64,000 nucleotides of DNA from Hungatella sp. UBA4396 (GTDB taxonomy: Bacteria; Bacillota; Clostridia; Lachnospirales; Lachnospiraceae), in the NCBI GenBank assembly GCA_002389905.1, contig DGRE01000031.1, forward strand, positions 1 to 64,000, written 5' to 3'. Below are positions 43,295 through 50,610 of this stretch, piece by piece. Position numbers and translations under genes: made by a program. The notes beneath the pieces are model-generated. The model worked only from the letters and a program-made list of their open reading frames with translations. It was not told where the DNA came from and searched no databases. How positions within the stretch are numbered: the first letter of the stretch is position 1; each line of letters starts with the position of its first letter.

Positions 43295-44329
43295 ATGGAA
43301 AAGAAAAATTTAGACTGGGAAAATATTGGTTTTGGGTACAGGAAAACGGATAAGCGCTATGTGTCAGAGTACAGGGGCGGAAGCTGGGACGAGGGGAGGC
43401 TGACCTCGGATGCCAATGTTGTATTAAATTAATGTGCAGGCATCCTGCAGTATTGCCAGGAAATCTTTGAAGGGCTGAAAGCATATACGGCTAAAGACGG
43501 AAGCATCGTCACATTCCGCCCGGATTTAAATGCAGAGCGTATGATGGATTCTGCAAGGGGAATGGAAATGCCCCCGTTTCCGAAAGAACGGTTTTTAGAA
43601 GCTGTAGACCAGGTTGTGAAGGCTAATGCATCCTGGGTTCCTCCTTATGGCACAGGTGCCTCCCTTTACTTAAGGCCGTATATGTTTGCTACCGGGCCGG
43701 TCATCGGAGTGAAACCCTCTGACGAATATCAGTTTCGTTTAATCTGCACTCCCGTTGGTCCGTATTTTAAGGGAGGAGCCAGGCCATTGACATTATGTGT
43801 CAGTGATTATGACAGGGCGGCACCTCACGGAACAGGTCATTTAAAAGCCGGTTTAAACTATGCCATGAGTTTGCATGCATATGTAACAGCTCACAACGCA
43901 GGCTATGATGAAAACATGTTTTTAGATCCAATTACCCGTACCTATGTGGAAGAAACAGGGGGCGCCAATTTCCTGTTTGTCACCAAAGACAAAGAGATTG
44001 TAACACCTAAATCCAATACCATACTGCCTTCCATTACAAGAAGGTCCATGTTGTATGTCGCCGAACACTACTTAGGACTGAAAGTAACTGAGCGTCCGGT
44101 TCTCTTATCGGAACTTCAGGATTTTGCAGAATGCGGTTTGTGCGGCACGGCAGCAGTTATTTCTCCTGTTGGAAAAGTGGTCGATCATGGAAAAGAAATC
44201 TGCTTTGCAAGCGGAATGGAAAAAATGGGACCGGTGATTCAGCAATTATATGATCTTTTAACCGGAATTTAGTTGGGAACAGTGGAAGCGCCGGAAGGCT
44301 GGATTCGCAGAATTGTTGATAAAGAATAG
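43295..44329 (+). pseudogene. ilvE: branched-chain amino acid aminotransferase with two in-frame stops
   Basis: The frame from 43295 (MEKKNLDWENIGFGYRKTDK) reads as a normal 344-residue BCAT, the PLP enzyme for Leu/Ile/Val transamination. It is interrupted by TAA at 43430-43432, in the position of Glu in the usual VVLNECAG, and by TAG at 44270-44272, in the position of Gln in LTGIQ. The frame never shifts: after the first stop it continues CAGILQYCQEIFEGLKAY, and after the second LGTVEAPEGWIRRIVDKE to the true stop at 44327. The PLP Lys in HLKAGLNYA is intact. A terminator follows. The gene is probably inactive unless translation restarts at 43541, which would lack the N-terminal domain. Confidence 0.88.
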
Positions 44330-44337
44330 CACAAGTA

Positions 44338-44370
44338 AGAGGAGCCGTTTTAAAGCGGCTCCTCTTTTTA
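44338..44370 (+). terminator. terminator after ilvE
   Basis: AGAGGAGCCG (44338-44347) pairs with CGGCTCCTCT (44356-44365), followed by TTTT. Confidence 0.9.
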
Positions 44371-44480
44371 AAACAGCATAAATCCTGGGGTCAAATCAGG
44401 CTGTTCAAAATCAAAATATTGATAGTTAGGAAAATATAAAGTATACTATAAACCATATGAGAATGAACAGCCATCAGAAA

Positions 44481-44753
44481 TTATTTCAGCACATCCCCAT
44501 ATTCCGGATTTTTTTCAAACCATGCCACAGCATAGGAACAGGTAGGAACAGCTTTCTTTCCCTGGGAACGGAGCTGATTTGCGGCGGCCTCTAAAAGCTG
44601 CCCTGCAATACCCTGTCCTCTGAGGGAATCGTCTACAAAGGTGTGATTGATATTAACAGTATTCTGGTCCGTGTCGGGGAAGGTGACCTCGGCCAGCAGA
44701 TTATGATTGGAATCATAGAGAGCGATTTGGTTTGGATTATAAGTGAAGTCCAT
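44481..44753 (-). CDS. small GNAT N-acetyltransferase (YjdJ-like)
   Basis: The 90-residue protein is a minimal GCN5-related acetyltransferase of the short YjdJ type. It keeps the acetyl-CoA-binding segment DDSLRGQGIAGQLLEAAANQ (residues about 41-60) with the R-x-x-G-x-G/A pattern, and VPTCSYAVAWFEKNPEYGDV at the end. AGGAGG lies before the ATG at 44753. It is divergent from allE. The substrate is unknown; short GNATs of this type may be free-standing partners rather than antibiotic-modifying enzymes. Confidence 0.85.
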   Translation of the reverse strand: MDFTYNPNQIALYDSNHNLLAEVTFPDTDQNTVNINHTFVDDSLRGQGIAGQLLEAAANQLRSQGKKAVPTCSYAVAWFEKNPEYGDVLK

Positions 44754-44861
44754 TATGATTACCTCCTGTCTTTGTAATAAACGGATTATATCATTTATTT
44801 TATGGAGTATCAAGGAGGGGAATGAAAGATAAGATCAAACAGATAAAAGGAGAATCAGACT

Positions 44862-45653
44862 ATGAGCTATTTAAATGGAGTTACCGGCTACAGAAAAGAT
44901 TTATTGAACACCCGTTCCGTCATAAAAAGAGGAAATTATGCGGTTATTGAGCCTGACGGCCTGGTGAAGAACACCATTCCGGGCTTTGAAGGGTGCCAGA
45001 TAACCATACTGTCTTCTCCAAAGCTGGGGGCTTCCTTTGTGGACTATCTGGTTGGAATAGAGCCGGGAGGATATCATCATGAAGGCTTTGGACAGCCGGG
45101 AGAGGAGATATTCTTTTATTTGTTTGAAGGAAATGTAAAGGTATGGAATCAGGAGGAAGAAGCAGAGCTTGAGGATGGAGGCTATATATTCTGCCCGGAA
45201 GGCACAAAGCTCTTTTTTGAACATATCGGTGATAAGCCTGCAAAAGGATTTCTCTATAAAAGAAAATACCAGAGAATTCCAGGGTATGAAGCACATACTG
45301 TCATCGGAAACATCAACAGCGTTCCCGGAATTGACTATGAAGGCATGACGGATGTGATGGTAAAGGATTTCCTGCCTTCTGCCAAAGACTTAGGCTTTGA
45401 TATGAATTTCCACATCCTGTCCTTTAAACCGGGAGCCTGCCACGGCTACATCGAAACCCATGTCCAGGAGCATGGAGCCTATATCTACTCCGGTGAAGGG
45501 ATGTATGTGCTGGACAATGACTGGATACCGGTCAAAAAAGGAGATTATCTCTTTATGGGGGCCTACTGTCCCCAGGCGGCTTACGGCGTAGGACGGGATG
45601 AGGAGTTTGCATATATTTATTCCAAGGATTGTAACCGGGATATTGATTTGTAA
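44862..45653 (+). CDS. allE: (S)-ureidoglycine aminohydrolase
   Basis: AllE releases ammonia from (S)-ureidoglycine to give ureidoglycolate in purine (allantoin) breakdown. The 263-residue protein is a bicupin: the first cupin has PGGYHHEGFGQPGEE near residues 68-82, and the second has the metal-binding HGYIETHVQEHGAYIYSGEG near 190-209. An AAAAGGAG site precedes the start. No other allantoin gene (allB, allC) lies in the window, so it is an isolated member, perhaps serving a pathway encoded elsewhere. It converges with sod at a shared hairpin. Confidence 0.88.
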   Translation: MSYLNGVTGYRKDLLNTRSVIKRGNYAVIEPDGLVKNTIPGFEGCQITILSSPKLGASFVDYLVGIEPGGYHHEGFGQPGEEIFFYLFEGNVKVWNQEEEAELEDGGYIFCPEGTKLFFEHIGDKPAKGFLYKRKYQRIPGYEAHTVIGNINSVPGIDYEGMTDVMVKDFLPSAKDLGFDMNFHILSFKPGACHGYIETHVQEHGAYIYSGEGMYVLDNDWIPVKKGDYLFMGAYCPQAAYGVGRDEEFAYIYSKDCNRDIDL

Positions 45654-45684
45654 AACGGGGGAATGCAGTGCTTCATCCCCCGTT
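45654..45684. terminator. shared terminator between allE and sod
   Basis: AACGGGGG (45654-45661) pairs with CCCCCGTT (45677-45684), with ATG/CAT inside. The sod stop codon lies within the hairpin. Confidence 0.7.
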
Positions 45685-46305
45685 GATACAGTTTATGTAA
45701 CGGTCATTTGCCACCTGCCAGCTTACTACATGGAACCAGTCTTCTATGTAGGCGGCCCTGTCAGTAAATCGCTTTAAGAAATAGGCGTGTTCCCAGACAT
45801 CAATTCCTGCCACAACACAAAGGCCGTTGGTAATGGGAGTGTCCTGATTGGCTGTCATGACGATTCTCAGTCTGCCATCCGGTTCCACCACCAGCCAGGC
45901 ATACCCAGAGCCAAAGACGGCCAGGGCATAAGCCTTGAATTCGTCAAAAAACCGTTCTACCGATCCAAAGTCCCGTATAATGGCTGGATACAAGGCCTGG
46001 GCCTCGGTACGGGTTTCAGAGGGGGTCATGCCGTAAAAATAAATCAGGTGATTATAAACGCCTCCACCGTAATTGATAATTCCCTGCCGGATTACATCAG
46101 GAAGGCTTGAGGGATCTCTCAGAAGCTCTTCTAAAGACAGGTTCTGAAGCTCCGGATAACCGCTTAAGATGGCATTTAGGTTTGCCACATATCTTTGTAA
46201 TTGCCTGTCATGGTGAATGTACATGGTCTGGGTATCAATATAAGGCTCCAGTGCGTCGTAGGCGTATGGGAGAGGGGGATTCACAAATGGATAATGTTCA
46301 TTCAT
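45673..46305 (-). CDS. sod: Fe/Mn superoxide dismutase
   Basis: This enzyme disproportionates superoxide. All four metal ligands can be placed in the 210-residue protein: His in MYIHHDRQLQRYV near residue 31, His in VYNHLIYFYG near 85, and Asp and His in GIDVWEHAYFLKR near 168-172. The usual HHxxHHxxY patch is HHDRQLQRY, so the second His pair is missing; in that patch only the first His is a ligand, so activity is still likely. Metal choice (Fe or Mn) is not certain. In an anaerobe it complements the osmC-type peroxidase nearby. Confidence 0.88.
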   Translation of the reverse strand: MNEHYPFVNPPLPYAYDALEPYIDTQTMYIHHDRQLQRYVANLNAILSGYPELQNLSLEELLRDPSSLPDVIRQGIINYGGGVYNHLIYFYGMTPSETRTEAQALYPAIIRDFGSVERFFDEFKAYALAVFGSGYAWLVVEPDGRLRIVMTANQDTPITNGLCVVAGIDVWEHAYFLKRFTDRAAYIEDWFHVVSWQVANDRYINCINGG

Positions 46306-46387
46306 AGATTGCGTTCCCGTTTCTATTATTTGTATATGTATATTCAGCAGGGAAAAATATATGATGGATAAGCCGGGAAAGTACTCT

Positions 46388-46465
46388 ATAGGTCAGCTAT
46401 AGGTTTTGCCTATATCCAGTTCCTGATTATAGATATTAACACCTCCTTTTAAAATACGATATAAT
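46388..46465 (+). promoter_or_regulatory. metY promoter with MET-box-like LysR site
   Basis: The promoter is TTAACA (46436-46441), an 18-base spacer and TATAAT (46460-46465). Upstream, ATAGG-N3-GCTATAG-N6-CCTAT (46388-46413) contains the dyad TATAGG-TTTTG-CCTATA, with a second TATAGG one helical turn upstream. The layout matches a LysR activator site, and the dyad resembles the streptococcal MET-box (TATAGTTT-S-AAACTATA). Confidence 0.65.
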
Positions 46466-46520
46466 ACAAATCAAGCAGATGTGAAACAAACAAAACCCAG
46501 AAAATCAGGAGGATATAAAT

Positions 46521-47828
46521 ATGGCTAAGAAAGCAAGAACAGAAAGAAATTTTAAGTTTGAAACATTACAGCTTCACGTAGGGCAGGAGCAGGCAGACCC
46601 GGTTACAGATGCAAGAGCAGTTCCCATTTACCAGAGCGCTTCCTACGTATTCCATAACTGCGACCACGCAGCAGCCAGATTTAATCTGACCGATGCAGGA
46701 AACATTTACGGAAGATTGACCAACCCAACTCAGGGCGTTTTTGAGCAGAGAATGGCAGCTTTGGAAGGCGGTTCGGCAGCGCTTGCAGTTGCTTCCGGCG
46801 CAGCGGCAGTTACATATGCCATCCAGAACATCACAAAAAATGGAGATCATGTGGTGGCCGCTAAAAATATTTACGGTGGAACCTACAATTTATTGGAGCA
46901 CACCCTTCCGGAATATGGCGTGACTACCACTTTTGTAGATCCTTTTAACTATGAAGAGCTGGAACATGCCATTCAGGAAAACACAAAGCTGGTTTTCATT
47001 GAAACTCTTGGAAACCCTAATTCCGATGTGGTTGACATTGAAAAGATCGCAGGAATTGCCCATGGGCATAAAATTCCGGTAATTATAGATAATACCTTTG
47101 GAACTCCCTATCTCATAAGACCCATTGAGTACGGAGCGGACATTGTGGTACATTCTGCCACCAAATTCATCGGAGGCCACGGCACCACCATCGGTGGTGT
47201 GATCGTGGAAAGCGGCAAATTTGACTGGGAGGCTTCCGGCAAATTCCCGGGCCTTACAGAGCCTAACCCCAGCTATCATGGAGTCAGCTTTACAAAGGCG
47301 GCAGGCCCGGCAGCATTTGTGACAAAGATTCGTGCCCTTCTCCTTCGTGATACGGGAGCAACCTTATCGCCTTTCCATGCATTTACCTTCCTTCAGGGCT
47401 TGGAAACTCTGTCCCTGCGGGTGGAACGCCATGTGGAAAATGCATTGAAGGTAGTGGAGTATTTGAAACATCATCCCCAGGTTGACACAGTACACCATCC
47501 TTCTGTTTCCCAGGACCCAGAACAGCAGGAATTATATAAGAAATACTTTCCATCAGGCGGCGGCTCCATCTTCACCTTTGAGATCAAGGGAGATGCCAGG
47601 AAGGCAAAAGACTTTATTGACCAGTTGGAGCTGTTTTCCCTTTTGGCAAACGTTGCAGATGTGAAGTCCCTGGTTATTCATCCGGCCTCCACCACTCATT
47701 CCCAGATGACAGAGGAAGAGCTGGCAGGCTCAGGAATCAAACCGAACACCATCCGCCTTTCCATAGGAACGGAAAACATTGCGGATATTATAGAAGATTT
47801 AGACGAAGCATTTAAGGCCGTTCAGTAA
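46521..47828 (+). CDS. metY: O-acetylhomoserine sulfhydrylase (second MetY paralogue)
   Basis: This PLP enzyme makes homocysteine from O-acetylhomoserine and sulfide. The 435-residue protein has ETLQLHVGQEQADPVTDARA at the start, YGRLTNPTQGVFEQRMAALE, the VVAAKNIYGGTYNLLEHTLP motif, DNTFGTPYLIRP, the Schiff-base Lys in HSATKFIGGHGTT near 220 and the FDWEASGKFPGLTEPNPSYHG insertion typical of MetY. An AGGAGG site precedes the ATG. The upstream MET-box-like element and the LysR gene directly downstream suggest dedicated sulfur control. Confidence 0.92.
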   Translation: MAKKARTERNFKFETLQLHVGQEQADPVTDARAVPIYQSASYVFHNCDHAAARFNLTDAGNIYGRLTNPTQGVFEQRMAALEGGSAALAVASGAAAVTYAIQNITKNGDHVVAAKNIYGGTYNLLEHTLPEYGVTTTFVDPFNYEELEHAIQENTKLVFIETLGNPNSDVVDIEKIAGIAHGHKIPVIIDNTFGTPYLIRPIEYGADIVVHSATKFIGGHGTTIGGVIVESGKFDWEASGKFPGLTEPNPSYHGVSFTKAAGPAAFVTKIRALLLRDTGATLSPFHAFTFLQGLETLSLRVERHVENALKVVEYLKHHPQVDTVHHPSVSQDPEQQELYKKYFPSGGGSIFTFEIKGDARKAKDFIDQLELFSLLANVADVKSLVIHPASTTHSQMTEEELAGSGIKPNTIRLSIGTENIADIIEDLDEAFKAVQ

Positions 47829-47862
47829 ATAAGGCGACCCATTTGACTGCGGGATCAGAAAT

Positions 47863-47891
47863 GGCTGCCATGGTTGTTATGGCAGCCGTTT
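47863..47891 (+). terminator. stem-loop between metY and lysR
   Basis: GGCTGCCAT (47863-47871) pairs with ATGGCAGCC (47879-47887), followed by GTTTTCCC. It is a moderate terminator; some read-through into lysR is possible. Confidence 0.65.
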
Positions 47892-47911
47892 TCCCATGGA
47901 AGGAGGAATTC

Positions 47912-48820
47912 ATGACATTACAGCAGCTTCGCTATGCCGTATGCATTGCAAATCAAAAATCTATGAACAAAGCGGCTTCCCGGCTTTTTATTACCCAACC
48001 CAGCTTATCCAGCACCATCCGGGATCTGGAGGAAGAAATCGGCTTACAGATATTTCTGCGTTCTAACAGGGGAATTGTGATCACTCCGGAGGGGGAAGAA
48101 TTTTTAGGATATGCGAGACAGATGCTGGAGCAGTACCGGCTGATGGAGGAGCGTTTTGTAAAAAGGGAAAAGTTCAAGAAGAAATTCAGCGTATCCACCC
48201 AGCATTACACCTTTGCAGTCCAGGCATTTATCCAGATGGCAAAGGAGTTTGGAATGGAGACTTTTGAGTTTGCGGTTCATGAAACAAAAACCTATGAAGT
48301 AGTAGAAAATGTGAAAAATCAGAAGAGTGAGCTGGGCATCCTGTATCTGGATGATTTCAACCAGAAGGCCATCCGGAAAATCCTTTCCGACAATGAACTG
48401 GAATTCATCGAATTGTTCCAGTGCGGAATTTACGTGTACTTATGGGAAGGAAATCCTCTGGCGGGGAAGGAACGGATTGGATTTGAAGACTTAAAAAACT
48501 ACCCCTGCCTGTCTTTTGACCAGGGGACAAACAGCTCCTTTTACCTGGCAGAAGAGGTGTTTAGTATCTATGAATACAAGCAGATCATAAAGGCAAACGA
48601 CAGGGCCACCATGCTGAATCTCATGGTGGGATTAAACGGCTATACCCTTTGTTCCGGAATCATCTGCGAGGATTTAAACGGAGATAAATACAGGGCAATT
48701 CCTTTGGACACCGAGGATAAAATGAGGATCGGCTACATTAAAAAGAAGAAAATGCCCTTGAGTATTCTTGGCGAAAAGTATATAGAAGAATTGAAAAAAT
48801 ACCAGGAGCGGGTTCTCTGA
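47912..48820 (+). CDS. LysR family regulator (CysB/MetR-like)
   Basis: The 302-residue protein has the LysR helix-turn-helix MTLQQLRYAVCIANQKSMNK to AASRLFITQPSLSSTIRDLE at the N-terminus and a two-lobed effector domain. The start at 47912 follows AAGGAGG; the longer frame from 47843 is unlikely because it runs through a hairpin. Flanked by metY and a cystathionine/malY operon that share a 25-26 bp MET-box-like element, it is the natural candidate to bind that element. The effector is likely a sulfur metabolite such as O-acetylserine, O-acetylhomoserine or homocysteine (inference). Confidence 0.88.
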   Translation: MTLQQLRYAVCIANQKSMNKAASRLFITQPSLSSTIRDLEEEIGLQIFLRSNRGIVITPEGEEFLGYARQMLEQYRLMEERFVKREKFKKKFSVSTQHYTFAVQAFIQMAKEFGMETFEFAVHETKTYEVVENVKNQKSELGILYLDDFNQKAIRKILSDNELEFIELFQCGIYVYLWEGNPLAGKERIGFEDLKNYPCLSFDQGTNSSFYLAEEVFSIYEYKQIIKANDRATMLNLMVGLNGYTLCSGIICEDLNGDKYRAIPLDTEDKMRIGYIKKKKMPLSILGEKYIEELKKYQERVL

Positions 48821-48823
48821 TTC

Positions 48824-49255
48824 CTAAATATAGTATTCAGGAGTGCCCTGTCCGCTATCCAAAATGTCCTGGAGAGTAATGCCGCTTAAATAATTAAGGA
48901 TGACTTCGGAAAGTCCCTCCCAGATGGGAAGGGTTAAGCATTCTGCCTTGCGGTTACAGTCATTTGTCTCATTGTCCATGCAGGCAACAGGGTTTAAGCT
49001 TCCCTCAGAGCTCAAGAGAATATCTGCAATGGTAATTTGGGAAGGCTGTTTGGACAGCCTGTAGCCGCCCATATGCCCCCGGTAGGTGATGAGCAGGCCG
49101 CTGCGGTTTAAGAACGGAACAATCTGCTCTAAATATTTTTTTGAAATGCTCTGTCTCTCGGAAATGTCCTTCAGCGCAATGAAATCCTGATTGTAATGCT
49201 GGGCTAAATCGATCATCATCCGGAGAGAGTAGCGGCCGCGGGTTGATATTTTCAT
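48824..49255 (-). CDS. Rrf2 family regulator with three Cys
   Basis: The 143-residue protein has the Rrf2 winged-helix start MKISTRGRYSLRMMIDLAQH and LERQ-like helix ISERQSISKKYLEQIVPFL, then HMGGYRLSKQPSQITIADIL. Three Cys in CMDNETNDCNRKAEC (spacing C-x6-C-x5-C) recall the Fe-S site of IscR (C-x5-C-x5-C). CymR, the cysteine regulator of Bacillus, is in the same family and has a similar neighbourhood, so a cysteine or Fe-S sensing role is plausible. It is divergent from the cystathionine operon and has an AATACCTA/TAGGTATT dyad in its own promoter region. It converges with lysR. Confidence 0.87.
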   Translation of the reverse strand: MKISTRGRYSLRMMIDLAQHYNQDFIALKDISERQSISKKYLEQIVPFLNRSGLLITYRGHMGGYRLSKQPSQITIADILLSSEGSLNPVACMDNETNDCNRKAECLTLPIWEGLSEVILNYLSGITLQDILDSGQGTPEYYI

Positions 49256-49289
49256 AAGTGCACCACCTTAACTGACATAATTATAGATC

Positions 49290-49322
49290 AATACCTATTT
49301 TACCACAGGAGGAGTAGGTATT
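49290..49322. promoter_or_regulatory. dyad in the rrf2 promoter region
   Basis: AATACCTA (49290-49297) and TAGGTATT (49315-49322) are inverted repeats separated by 17 bases. A TATAAT-like -10 for rrf2 lies at its left side on the minus strand. It is a likely autoregulatory site. Confidence 0.5.
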
Positions 49323-49347
49323 CAACCGGTGAATGGATTTCTTTTTG

Positions 49348-49372
49348 ATAGGAATAAGCTATAGCAGGCTAT
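49348..49372 (+). promoter_or_regulatory. MET-box-like element upstream of the cystathionine operon
   Basis: ATAGG-N5-GCTATAG-N3-GCTAT closely parallels the element upstream of metY (ATAGG-N3-GCTATAG-N6-CCTAT). It lies about 80-105 bases before the gene start. Confidence 0.6.
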
Positions 49373-49455
49373 TGTTTTTAAGTAATAGCTTTAGAGGGCT
49401 TAGGGGTGATATCCTTATGAGGAACATGATAAAATTGAGAAAGCGGTGAATGAAT

Positions 49456-50610
49456 ATGGAATACGGAATTTCTACAAGGTGTTTATACGGCAATGGTGAG
49501 GAGAATCAGGTGGACCGTTCGGGGGCGGTCAGCTTCCCTATCTATCAGTCAGCCACCTTTGCCCATAAAGGAGTTGGAGAGAGCACAGGCTATGATTACA
49601 GTCGTCTGCAAAATCCCACCAGGGAGCAGCTTGAAAAAGTAGTGGCTTCCTTGGAGTACGGCGTGGATGCCCTGGCATTTTCCAGCGGCATGGCAGCCAT
49701 TACAGCGCTGATGGAGCTGTTTTCCCCTGGGGACCACATCATTACAGACTGTGATTTATACGGAGGAAGCATCCGCCTCTTTGACAATATCAGCAAAAAG
49801 AACGGGCTTACCTTCAGTTCTGTGGACTGTTCCCGCCAGGGACATGAGGAATTTGAAAAGCTGATCAGCAAACATACAAAGGCAATCTTTATCGAAACCC
49901 CGACCAACCCTATGATGAATGTGATAGACATTGAAAAGCTGGCGGAGATTGCAAAGAAAAACAATTTGCTTCTCATTGTGGACAACACCTTTTTATCCCC
50001 TTACTTCCAGAATCCTTTAAAACTGGGGGCAGATGTGGTGGTTCACAGCGGAACAAAATATCTGGGAGGCCACAACGACACCATTGCAGGATTTTTGGTG
50101 ACTTCTTCTGCGGAAATCGCGGAGAGACTGAGATTTCTTATTAAGACAGTAGGCTCCGGTCTGGCTCCATTTGACAGCTGGCTGATTTTAAGGGGAATTA
50201 AAACCCTTGGAATCCGTATGGAACGGGCGGAGAAAAATGCGGGAAAACTGGTGGAGTGGCTTTGTCAGGAAAAGAAGGTCACAAAGGTATTTTACCCGGG
50301 AATCCCGTCAAGCAGGGGATATGAAATCTGCAAAAAGCAGGCCAGAGGCTTTGGCTGTATGGTGACATTTGAAGTGGAGACAAAGGAACTGGCCCATAGG
50401 ATTTTAAAGGATGTGCGGCTGATTCGTTTTGCGGAAAGCCTGGGAGGAGTGGAGACGCTGATCACCTACCCAATCACCCAGACCCATGCCGATGTGCCAA
50501 AGGATGTTCTGGCGGCAAACGGAGTGACGGACCGGATCCTGCGGCTTTCCGTGGGAATTGAGGATATAGAAGATCTTATAAAGGAACTGGAGCGTGTGTT
50601 TTATGTGTAA
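49456..50610 (+). CDS. cystathionine gamma-synthase / gamma-lyase family PLP enzyme
   Basis: The 384-residue enzyme has YDYSRLQNPTREQLEKVVAS near 45, SSGMAAI near 75, CDLYGGSIRLFDNISKKNGL, ETPTNPMMNVIDIEKLAEIA, LLIVDNTFLSPYFQNPL and the PLP Lys in HSGTKYLGGHNDT near 193. These are shared by cystathionine gamma-synthase (MetB) and gamma-lyase (MccB), which cannot be split reliably by eye. I choose the ATG at 49456, seven bases after GGTGA; one at 49450 is also in frame. It overlaps malY by eight bases, so the pair could convert an activated homoserine plus cysteine to homocysteine through cystathionine. Confidence 0.87.
   Translation: MEYGISTRCLYGNGEENQVDRSGAVSFPIYQSATFAHKGVGESTGYDYSRLQNPTREQLEKVVASLEYGVDALAFSSGMAAITALMELFSPGDHIITDCDLYGGSIRLFDNISKKNGLTFSSVDCSRQGHEEFEKLISKHTKAIFIETPTNPMMNVIDIEKLAEIAKKNNLLLIVDNTFLSPYFQNPLKLGADVVVHSGTKYLGGHNDTIAGFLVTSSAEIAERLRFLIKTVGSGLAPFDSWLILRGIKTLGIRMERAEKNAGKLVEWLCQEKKVTKVFYPGIPSSRGYEICKKQARGFGCMVTFEVETKELAHRILKDVRLIRFAESLGGVETLITYPITQTHADVPKDVLAANGVTDRILRLSVGIEDIEDLIKELERVFYV

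Noticed and set aside
43541..44272. A complete shorter aminotransferase gene starting at the internal ATG
   Set aside because: Coding similarity continues in the same frame on both sides of the two stops, so this is the middle of a broken ilvE, not an intact gene.
46306..46520. SAM riboswitch before metY
   Set aside because: The leader is too short after the TATAAT box, and no SAM-I core motifs are visible.
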